This document shows positions 1-8,200 of a DNA stretch of 21,317 nt, one piece after another. A model generated the notes under the pieces. The model was not told the DNA's origin. It did no database searches and worked only from the letters and a program-made list of their open reading frames with translations. Origin of the DNA: a virus. The stretch lies in IMG/VR virus record IMGVR_UViG_3300025759_000846, positions 1-21,317 of that record. One strand, written 5' to 3'. Made by a program: the position numbers and the translations under genes. How positions within the stretch are numbered: position 1 is the first letter of the stretch; each line of letters begins with the position of its first letter.

Positions 1-357
1 TGATGATGCTGAAGCTACGGGTATATTTGCAGATATTGCTGACCTTGTAGCAAGCGGATCTACACGAGATGAAGCAATACAAGCAGTTGCTGATAATTTA
101 GGTACTACAAAGACTGACTTAGAAAAAGCAATTGGTACTGTAGAAACGTCCCTTGGCGCGGATATTACCAATCTTGCAGGTGTTATAGGCACACCCGCTA
201 CTGATGATGCTGAAGCTACGGGTATATTTGCAGATATTGCTGACCTTGTAGCAAGCGGATCTACACGAGATGAAGCAATACAAGCAGTTGCTGATAATTT
301 AGGTACTACAAAGACTGACTTAGAAAAAGCAATTGGTACTGTAGAAACGTCCCTTGG
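1..357. repeat. 201-bp tandem repeat (67 codons), two DNA-identical copies
   Basis: Bases 1-156 are identical to bases 202-357, a period of 201 bp. The 45-bp remainder of the first unit (157-201) matches 358-402 only loosely. A third, diverged unit is visible at protein level over about codons 'TGLFATVKKYENAG' to 'SLLGKI' (450-609). Perfect identity between copies 1 and 2 against clear divergence of copy 3 points to recent duplication or gene conversion. The window starts exactly on a repeat copy, so the true copy number is unknown. Confidence 0.95.
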
Positions 358-1339
358 TGAAGACATTAGCGATCTTGCGGGTATATTAGGGATACCCGAG
401 GTACTTGATGATCCTAACACGTTAGATGTAGATGAGAGCCAAGACCCTACAGGTTTGTTTGCTACAGTAAAAAAATACGAAAATGCGGGTATAAAACGTG
501 ACGAGGCACTTGATCTTGCTATTGGTGATGTAGCTTCCGCACTTGGCACTACAGAGACAAACCTATTAACAGCCATTGGGGAGACAGAAACATCCTTATT
601 AGGTAAAATAGACGCTGCTACTGAAGCATTTACTGAAACTATTGGTGATGTGGAAACTAACCTCGGTGCAGATATTGACGCAATAGCGGATCTTGTTGGT
701 AAACCTGCACGAGAAGTTACACAGGTAGACGTAGATTTTGTTATTGATCTAATCGCGCAAGAAAATATCAGTCAAGAGCTAGTAACGCAGTATGATGTTA
801 CTGGGGACGGTATCATTGACATAAATGACCAAACCCTGCTAGAAACAGCATTACAAGGTGAAAATGTTGCCTTTGCGGATACATCTATATTTGGTCCTGC
901 CACTGGGCTGTATGGTACCGCTGCGGATATTCAACGGCAGCTACAGTCCGATATAAACACGCAGACAGATACGATCACTGATTTAGTTACGGACCTGAAC
1001 ACGCAGCTTAACACGCAGCTTAACACAAAAATAAATACGCAAAGACAACAACAAGCACTACGGGATTTAGCATCAATGGAGCAAGCAGGGTTATTTAAGG
1101 GGGCAAAAGCTACAGTTTCGTCTGCAGACCCTATGAACATTGATTACCTATATGACTTCAGCAGTATCTTTGCCAATCCTTCACAACAAGGATTGTTTGC
1201 AAGCCCGTATAGCACCACAACCCGTAATAAAGCAGCAAATCAACCTATGGGACCAATGCCTACAGCGAGCGGATTTGCAAAGGGTGGACAGGTTGAGGAT
1301 GAAAATGATATGCTACTAAGAATACTTGGAGATATGTAA
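2..1339 (+). CDS. Repeat-built coiled-coil virion protein, 3' part (5' end outside window)
   Basis: The frame is open from the left edge to a TAA at 1337-1339, so this is the C-terminal 445 residues of a longer protein. It begins with 67-residue repeats (two DNA-identical copies and a diverged third) rich in heptad-like 'TETxLxxxIG' segments, which suggests a rod-like coiled coil. A calcium-loop motif, DVTGDGIIDIND (794-829), fits the EF-hand/dockerin pattern D-x-T-x-D-G-x-I-D-x-x-D. Next comes a short 'NTQL' repeat stretch, and the protein ends with a 'GFAKGGQVEDEND' tail. I recognise this overall plan from marine phage metagenome proteins of unknown role. Its place ahead of the ejection-type genes suggests a tail or fibre-associated virion part, but that is inference. 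The TTG at 455 is only an internal codon, not a start. The gene end overlaps the next start as TAATG. Confidence 0.8.
   Translation, partial: DDAEATGIFADIADLVASGSTRDEAIQAVADNLGTTKTDLEKAIGTVETSLGADITNLAGVIGTPATDDAEATGIFADIADLVASGSTRDEAIQAVADNLGTTKTDLEKAIGTVETSLGEDISDLAGILGIPEVLDDPNTLDVDESQDPTGLFATVKKYENAGIKRDEALDLAIGDVASALGTTETNLLTAIGETETSLLGKIDAATEAFTETIGDVETNLGADIDAIADLVGKPAREVTQVDVDFVIDLIAQENISQELVTQYDVTGDGIIDINDQTLLETALQGENVAFADTSIFGPATGLYGTAADIQRQLQSDINTQTDTITDLVTDLNTQLNTQLNTKINTQRQQQALRDLASMEQAGLFKGAKATVSSADPMNIDYLYDFSSIFANPSQQGLFASPYSTTTRNKAANQPMGPMPTASGFAKGGQVEDENDMLLRILGDM
998..1033. repeat. 12-bp in-frame tandem repeat (NTQL NTQL NTKI)
   Basis: AACACGCAGCTT occurs at 998-1009 and again at 1010-1021, followed by a degenerate third unit at 1022-1033. 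It encodes tetrapeptides in the coiled-coil part of the repeat-built virion protein. This is a small in-frame slippage product rather than a separate element. Confidence 0.8.
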
Positions 1340-2031
1340 TGGGTATCCTAGAAGATGGACTTGATGCACTAGGCGGTCTTTTCAAAAAAAAGGATGGCAC
1401 CACTGATTATGGGTCGCTTATATCTTTAGGCGGTGCTGTTTTAGGTGGTACTGGAATGTTAGGAACAACAACACCCACAACAGGATACCAAGGTACAGTA
1501 CCAAAATACGATGTTATACGTGAAACTGTACCAGACACATATGATCCTAACAGACGACCCGGAAGTGGTGGACAGCGATATTTTACGCAAGCGCGATATG
1601 TACCTAAAGGTAGTGGACTAACAGCGCCCATGTCTGCCGAAGGACTAGCAGCGTTAAATGCAGCAAATCCCGCACGACAAGAGCGCAGGCCCGGCGGACC
1701 GCGTATTCCAGAGGTAGTAGACGAAACTGTAGAAGAAACTACAGGAATGGCTGCAGGTGGTATTGCTACACTGAAAGAAGGCAAATATCTCAACGGTGCT
1801 ACAGACGGTATGGCAGACAAGGTACGCGCAAATATTGATGGCGTGCAAGAAGCCCGACTGAGTGACGGTGAGTTTGTTATTCCCGCTGATGTCGTAAGTC
1901 ATTTAGGCAACGGTAACTCTGATGCGGGCGCGAAAGTATTAAAAGATATGATGGCTAGGGTGCGTAAGGCACGAACTGGTAGTACGAAACAGGGTAAAGA
2001 AATAGACCCTAAGAAATATATGCCTGCGTAG
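1339..2031 (+). CDS. Phage virion-associated protein with SDGEFVIPADVV segment
   Basis: A 230-aa protein with a small glycine-rich N-terminal stretch (residues 29-42), a Pro/Arg-rich middle, and a conserved C-terminal module from about residue 136. The module contains MAAGGI (137-142), ARLSDGEFVIPADVVSHLGN (172-191) and RVRKARTG (207-214). I recognise this module from many marine phage structural-region proteins; no biochemical role is established to my knowledge. The start ATG overlaps the previous stop (TAATG), with GGAG at 1328-1331 about seven bases upstream, so translation is probably coupled. Its position between the coiled-coil protein and the ejection-type proteins suggests a virion part. 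Function is inferred from context only. Confidence 0.85.
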   Translation: MGILEDGLDALGGLFKKKDGTTDYGSLISLGGAVLGGTGMLGTTTPTTGYQGTVPKYDVIRETVPDTYDPNRRPGSGGQRYFTQARYVPKGSGLTAPMSAEGLAALNAANPARQERRPGGPRIPEVVDETVEETTGMAAGGIATLKEGKYLNGATDGMADKVRANIDGVQEARLSDGEFVIPADVVSHLGNGNSDAGAKVLKDMMARVRKARTGSTKQGKEIDPKKYMPA

Positions 2032-2041
2032 GAGGTGAAAC

Positions 2042-2869
2042 ATGGTTACTCCCGTACTTACAGGAACTGGGGAAGACCCCATCGCAACAGGCAAAGAGTC
2101 TGGACTAGCAACATATGCAGGTGATTATGTCACTGAGATGCTTGGCAAAGGTCAAGCGCTAGCTAATGAAGGCTACAATGCATACATGGGACCGCTTACG
2201 GCGGGAGAATCGGGACTGCAAACTCAAGCCTTTGAGGGTATTGCAGGGTTAGCTGGCGCACTTGATCCTACGCAGATGGGTACGGGTGGGTACCAAACTC
2301 AACAATTTACGGGGGATATTGCACAGCAATATATGAATCCGTATATACAAGCCGCGCTGCAGCCTCAAATTGATGAAGCAAGACGGCAAGCACAAATTCA
2401 GTTGTTGCAAGATCAGTCCAAACTTACACAAGCGGGAGCGTATGGTGGAGCACGGTCAGCATTAACTGGAGCAGAAGCTAGCCGTAATTTACTACAGAAT
2501 TTAGCAGGTATCACAGGTGCAGGGTATGCAGATGCGTACACACAGGCACTTAATCAGTTTAACACTGAACAAGATCGGGGTATGACCGCGCAAGACAAGA
2601 TTAACCTGTACGGTATGGAAGGGTTACAACGTCTCGCGGATATGGGCGCAACGCAGCGTGCTATTGAGTCTGAAGGTATTACAGCCGACAGACTACAGTT
2701 TGAAGAAGAACGTGACTTCCCATACAAACAAGTACAGTACATGCAGTCTCTATTACAAGGACTGCCAGTCGGTGCACAAACGGTGCAGTATGAAGAACCG
2801 GGATTACTGCAAAAAATGTCAACAGGTGCTAGTGACCTTGAAGGGTTCATTGAAAGCCTATTCGGATAG
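2042..2869 (+). CDS. Conserved marine phage virion protein, Ala/Gln-rich
   Basis: A 275-aa, mostly helical protein rich in Ala, Gln and Gly. Recognisable segments are YMNPYIQAALQPQIDEARRQ (97-116), AGAYGGARSA (131-140) and a C-terminal DFPYKQVQYMQSLLQGLPV (225-243). This series is familiar from uncharacterised proteins in marine podovirus genomes and metagenomes, next to internal virion or tail genes. No enzyme motif, signal peptide or membrane segment is visible. The ribosome binding site is nearly ideal: AGGAGGTGA overlaps the stop of the upstream gene (2029-2037) and sits five bases before the ATG, implying high expression as expected for a structural protein. A role in the ejection apparatus or tail is inference. 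Confidence 0.85.
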   Translation: MVTPVLTGTGEDPIATGKESGLATYAGDYVTEMLGKGQALANEGYNAYMGPLTAGESGLQTQAFEGIAGLAGALDPTQMGTGGYQTQQFTGDIAQQYMNPYIQAALQPQIDEARRQAQIQLLQDQSKLTQAGAYGGARSALTGAEASRNLLQNLAGITGAGYADAYTQALNQFNTEQDRGMTAQDKINLYGMEGLQRLADMGATQRAIESEGITADRLQFEEERDFPYKQVQYMQSLLQGLPVGAQTVQYEEPGLLQKMSTGASDLEGFIESLFG

Positions 2870-2881
2870 TAGGGGGTTAGT

Positions 2882-5245
2882 ATGGCTTTAGAATCAGGCG
2901 GTATCGACGCACAAGTAGAGCAGCGTATGGATGCTTACCGCAACAACCCTCAACAGCTACAGCAACGTAGTAAAATGAGCGGCAGTCTTTTGGACTTGCT
3001 GGCACTTCAAAAAATCACGTCTGAGAAACAGGCTGTAGCACGCGATATGCAGATGAAGATGCAGCAGCAGCCCGGCACCATTGCACAGCAGCGCGAACAA
3101 CAAGCAGTACAGCTAGCAAAACAGGAGATGGGTAGCACGCTTGGAGAACTAGCAGGACGTACTAAAGGCACGCTAGATCAAAAACAAAAGATGCAACAGC
3201 AGAATATGCAGCGCATAGCAAAAGCACAGCCACAGCGCCCTGCGGGTATTGCGGGTCTTCCGGGCCTTGCAGGTATGCAGCCGCAACCTCGTCGTGTACC
3301 ACCCCCACAAACACAGGGTTTAGCAGGTGCACGTATGGCACAGGCCGCAGCACAAGGTGGGCCTCGCCGCATGGCAGGCGGTGGCATTGTGTCGTTCCAA
3401 ACAGGCGAAAAAGTTTCTTTGAGCGCAGATCAGAAGGCTAAAGCACGTAAAATATTTGGGGATCGCTATGAACGTATTATGACTTCACTATCACAGATGG
3501 ATGCAAATAGTCCTGAAGCTCAAGCTATTATTAGCCAACTTGGCCCTAAAGTGCAGTCTAGTCCGTTTGGACGTACGATCAGTAATGTCTTTACGCCAGA
3601 CTCAGAAGATGCAGAGCGTAAACGCTTAGAGCGTGAAGTACAGAATAAATATGGTCTTTCCGCAGGGTTATTTGGTGGATTCCAACAACAATCTGACGAA
3701 GCACGTAAATATGCACAAGATGTTGCGTCTACATTTAGTATGGGGTCATCTAGTTTATCTACTGACATGTTACGTAAACTTGCAGCGGCACCATTTTCAG
3801 GCGACCTAACCGCAGATGATATAACAACACTACCACAGCTTCCGTTAGCAGAAGAAGTAGAAGTGGCAAGTACGGAAGAAGAAACTCCACCGCCACCACA
3901 AAACGTACAACCCGAAACAGGCAATGTTTTCTTTTTACCCGCAGAACAGGAAAACTTCTTTGAAGGTATAGAAACATCGTACGAACCTGTAACGCCTAAA
4001 GAAGCCGATAAGACTGCGTTAAATGCGTCTATTGCAGAGATGGTAAAGCAGGCAGGGCAAGTGCCAACTAGAGGTGATGTTACACCACTAGAAGTCGCAC
4101 CGTTAGAGTTTGTAGAGGCACCTTATGATGCACAAGGGCAAGAAATTCTACGTAGTCTAACCGCACGCTACGCTCAGGATATGCAGGCTGATCCACTGGC
4201 AGCGATGCAGGCCGCAGGGGCAAGTTCTGATGCATACTTTGATCGCGCAGGGAAAGCCGCTATATATAAACAGCAAGAAGCAGACGAGCGTGCGCTACAG
4301 GCAGAGACACTAGACCCCGATAGACTAAAGAAACTAGCACGTATGCAGACGTTGGCAGGTGGTCGTCGTGGTGCAGGTGGTATTGGTCAAGCATACGTAG
4401 ATGCGCAGCTAGGACAAGACACACGTAGAAGTGCAGGTTTAGAAACACTACGCGGCATTCAAGATACAGGCGTGACGACTGACACAACCATTGCTGGTTA
4501 CGGAGCGCAGTCAAGAGAGAACGCCGGGTCTCGTGCAGAAGCGCGTAGAGCAGCAGGTATTCTTGGGGCACGTGGGCTACTTACTGACCAAGAGAACCGT
4601 GCGTTACAGCAACAAACACTACAGAATCAAGTAAATGTTCTAAATAAAGAATACGAACAAAATGTAGAAACAGGCAAATACAACGCTGCACGGGAAGCAC
4701 TAATACGTCAAGGCCAAGCTGCACGTGAAGTTGTTGAGGTAAACGCAGATGACGTTAACAACCAAGTTAAAGTAAACATCTCTGTATCTGAAGATGAAAA
4801 CAAAGCCCGTAAGGCTGCGGTAGAGAACAAATTAGAAATAGCAAAAAAACGGTCTGACGAACGCCTAGAGTTAAACAGAGAGCTGTTTACCAATGAAATT
4901 AAGTTGATGGAGCTAGCAGAGGCACGCGCAAAGTCTCTTAGCGAGATGGTGACTACACAGTTATCAAGCAGTCCATTGGCTATGGAGCTACAAAACAAAC
5001 TACGAAAACTTTCAAAATCAGAAAACCCAGTAGAATATGCAGAAACTGAAGCCGCTCTCAAAGAACTTGAACGCGCTACAATCGAAGAATTAATACGTAG
5101 ACATGATTTTTTTGCAGACATATACGCCGATGTGATAACATTAAGTCAACGTATTCAGCAACTTAGAGCGCAAAACACTGCTGTATCTAGCGCACCTGCA
5201 CGAATGAACCCGAATACTACTACAATAGAAACAATCGAACCATAA
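2882..5245 (+). CDS. Large coiled-coil virion protein, probable internal/ejection protein
   Basis: 787 aa. The N-terminus (about 20-115) is very Gln-rich and helical, followed by a Pro/Gly hinge (118-150) and a tag MAGGGIVSFQ (164-173) of the kind seen in the neighbouring proteins. The middle (about 290-410) is acidic, low in complexity and probably disordered. From about residue 420 to 770 the protein is charged helix with Ala, Glu, Gln and Arg in coiled-coil-like spacing. There is no catalytic motif. Length, composition and position just before the giant polyvalent-type protein fit an internal core or ejection protein of a podovirus, comparable in position to T7 gp15, though I see no sequence match to it. 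The start has AGGGGG at 2871-2876, just after the upstream stop. Confidence 0.85.
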   Translation: MALESGGIDAQVEQRMDAYRNNPQQLQQRSKMSGSLLDLLALQKITSEKQAVARDMQMKMQQQPGTIAQQREQQAVQLAKQEMGSTLGELAGRTKGTLDQKQKMQQQNMQRIAKAQPQRPAGIAGLPGLAGMQPQPRRVPPPQTQGLAGARMAQAAAQGGPRRMAGGGIVSFQTGEKVSLSADQKAKARKIFGDRYERIMTSLSQMDANSPEAQAIISQLGPKVQSSPFGRTISNVFTPDSEDAERKRLEREVQNKYGLSAGLFGGFQQQSDEARKYAQDVASTFSMGSSSLSTDMLRKLAAAPFSGDLTADDITTLPQLPLAEEVEVASTEEETPPPPQNVQPETGNVFFLPAEQENFFEGIETSYEPVTPKEADKTALNASIAEMVKQAGQVPTRGDVTPLEVAPLEFVEAPYDAQGQEILRSLTARYAQDMQADPLAAMQAAGASSDAYFDRAGKAAIYKQQEADERALQAETLDPDRLKKLARMQTLAGGRRGAGGIGQAYVDAQLGQDTRRSAGLETLRGIQDTGVTTDTTIAGYGAQSRENAGSRAEARRAAGILGARGLLTDQENRALQQQTLQNQVNVLNKEYEQNVETGKYNAAREALIRQGQAAREVVEVNADDVNNQVKVNISVSEDENKARKAAVENKLEIAKKRSDERLELNRELFTNEIKLMELAEARAKSLSEMVTTQLSSSPLAMELQNKLRKLSKSENPVEYAETEAALKELERATIEELIRRHDFFADIYADVITLSQRIQQLRAQNTAVSSAPARMNPNTTTIETIEP

Positions 5246-5254
5246 GGCCGTACA

Positions 5255-8200
5255 ATGGCACTATATGAGCTAACCGATCAAAGCGGCAACAAAGTACGGG
5301 TAGAAGGTCCATCAGGCGCTACTAAAGAACAGATTGTAGAACTCTACAACCGCACTATGGCGGAGCGGGAACGTGAGCCAGAGCGTAGAATGGTTTCGGG
5401 ACTGCAAAGATACTATGACACGCAACGTGATATAGCGGGGCAGATAGCGCGTAGCAGAAGACCTACTTTTGGTGATTATCTTGGGGAAGTTCCCAAAGGT
5501 CTTATCGGCGGTGCCGCAGGGTTAGTAGAGACAGGTGCCTTGGGTCTTGCAGCTTTACTTCCAGAAGACGCAGAAAATGTCGTACGTGATGGCATTAAGA
5601 AGGCAGGCCAAGCTGTACAAGATTATGTACCACCAGACTTTAACCTAGAAGATAGCATACCACGTAAAGTCAGTGAGGCAGGTGGTTCGTTCGCAGGTAT
5701 CGTCGGTGCATCACTTATCAATCCTGCCGCAGGTGCTACATTGGCTGTATCTGCAGGAGCGGGGGAAGCTAGTGAACGTGCACGAGCCGCAGGTGCTACT
5801 CAAGAAGAACGTAACTTAGCGGCACTACAGGGTATCCTTCCGGGTGCATTGGAGCTTATTCCTGCAGGTCGTCTAGTCAAAGGTATCAAGCAAGTATACC
5901 GTGGCGAGGCTAACCCTGTTGAGCTTGTAAAAAACCGTATTCTACGAGCAAGTCGTGAAGGTGGTATAGAAGCCGCACAAGAAACTGCGTCTAGCATTGC
6001 GCAAAACATGATCGAGCAAGGATACAATCCATTACAAGGAACTTTTGAAGGTAGCGGAGAATCTGCAGGTATAGGCTTTACAGTCGGTGCACTAGCACAA
6101 GCGTTGCTTGACCTTGCAACACCCAGAAGTCGTGGCGGTGCATCAGACGTAGAAACAGCCGCACAAGGTGAATTATTCCCTGATGAAGATTTGGGACAAG
6201 CGCCAGAACGTGCGCCAATAGATTTTGCAGCATTAGAGGTAGGCACTCAACGCGAGTTGTTCCCCGATGCAGATTTAGGACAAGCACCAGAACGGACAGA
6301 TGAGCGCCAGCTAAATTTGTTTACACCTGAAAGCCAGCAAGATGCTGTGTTCCGTCAACGCGCTAGAAAAGCCGACGAAGAACGTGCACGGTTAATGCAG
6401 CGCCCTATTTCTGAGTTTGAAACTGAAGGTGACCCGTTCTTTGAACGCACAAAAGCTGAACGTGATGAAGCGTTATCAGGGTTAGCCGCACTACAAAAAG
6501 CTCGTGCACAGCAGCCCGAACAACGTACTATGATGCCGCAGCTTGAAGCCACACGAGAAGAAATGTTTGATGAGCAAGCGCGGGAACGTGAAATTGCGCG
6601 GGCGTCAGAGCGTAATGACTTAGAAGCATTTGAACGTGCCGTCACTGAACCCGACCTGTTCCCCAGAGATTTGGAAAAAGCGCGGCGTGATCCTAGAGGG
6701 CGTTCATTACAAAACATCCCTGCACCAGAACAACGGCCTATTACAGAACAACAACCTGCGCCTACAGAGCCTAATTTACTAGATTTAATAGCACAGGATG
6801 AACAGCGAGAAACTACAGAAACCAGAGATAGGCAGTTACGAGCGGAGTCAGCCGCAGAGACTGCACAGGGTAAATTAGATGCAGACCGCGCAGCGCAAAC
6901 CGAAGCAACACGTACAAAAATACTACAAGATACTGTAGCCAATGCAGGGGAAGTACGCAGACCTGAAGCGCTACGTAAACTATATGAAAACGCACTAACA
7001 GAAGCGGGGCTTACAAACACCACGGCAACACCACAAGAAATGGAAAGTTTACGCCGTGCGTCTAATGTGATTCGTGCAAAAGACCCTGCCGCAGAAGCAG
7101 CAGTTATACAGGAACAACGCAAAGACCCAAAACAAATAGAATTAGAGGCTATGGTAGCCCCTAAATCCGTGAAACCTTTAGGAACACCGGAAGGAGCCGC
7201 CGATGCTAGACCAATTGACACAGCAACAAGTGGAGCTAGCGTTCCGCTTGTTGAACCAAGCAGTGCAATCAGATCCGCCGAAGCCTTTGCAAGTGCCACC
7301 GACACTACGACACCTGACGACGGACGAGTGGGACGCTCTGTGCTTCGCACTGGAACAGCTACTGTACCAGAAGGGACGCAGCCCGCTGCACTAAAAGACA
7401 GGTCCAACGTCAAGATTGACAAACAAGCTGCCCGGAAACCCACTAAGGTACAGGCCGAACCAAAACGTGTTACACAGAAAGAAGAAGCTGATACCGAACC
7501 GGGTGTACGTAAAGTTAAAGTGACACCTAAATTCCCAGAGAAACAAACGCTTACAAAAGTTTCAAAAGACCTGAAGCGCAGAGGAGCGGCAGGTACATCA
7601 GTTCGTGGTACTCGTAAAGTCCAAGCCAAAGAAGACACCACACGTGCCGAGCTACGTAAACGGTGGGATGAAACTGCGCCAGCCGTGGTCAAACAAGACA
7701 CTAAGACTACAGACACTTTGGTCAGAGGCGATGTGCTATCGAATAGCGACAACAAGAAAATCCTAGACTTCTTGGAGGGTAAGGTCACTACCCGTGATAA
7801 GATCGGTCTTGCCGCCAAACGCTACCTGTCTATGCACCCGAACCCAGAAGAAGGTTTGTTTGTAGCTCTATTCGATATGGTGAACCGCACGCCTAAGTTC
7901 TCTGGTCGTGAAAAAGGTATGACCGATGCGCAAGCCGAGCTACGCAAAGGTACAAGTGACGTGCAAGGTGCACGTGCTGTATACTGGGCCATGAACAACC
8001 TAAGTCCACAAACACAGAAGTGGATGGACGAAACTAAAGTCGAGATACAAAAACAGCTAGACGCAGTGACAGGGCTAGATTACTCGACACGAACAGAATC
8101 ACCTTTAACAACGCGCCAACGTATAGAGAATGCTGCCCGTGCCATAAAAGAACGTGAAGCAGTAACAGTGAAAGCGGGAGTTACAGTTCAAACATCTGAA

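Noticed and set aside
157-402. The repeats at the left edge considered as a CRISPR array or terminal repeat of the genome.
   Set aside because: The repeats are in frame with a period of 67 codons, and a third diverged unit continues the protein pattern, so they are coding repeats.
2658-2891. A 77-codon plus-strand frame overlapping the end of the 275-aa virion gene.
   Set aside because: The product is Lys/Cys/Ser-rich without recognisable features, no ribosome binding site was found, and it runs into the start of the next gene.
6355-7818. A 487-codon open frame on the minus strand inside the giant gene.
   Set aside because: It is antisense to a biased, low-complexity stretch. The product is Ser/Arg/Cys-rich with no domain pattern and no good ribosome binding site, so it is best explained by the codon bias of the giant.
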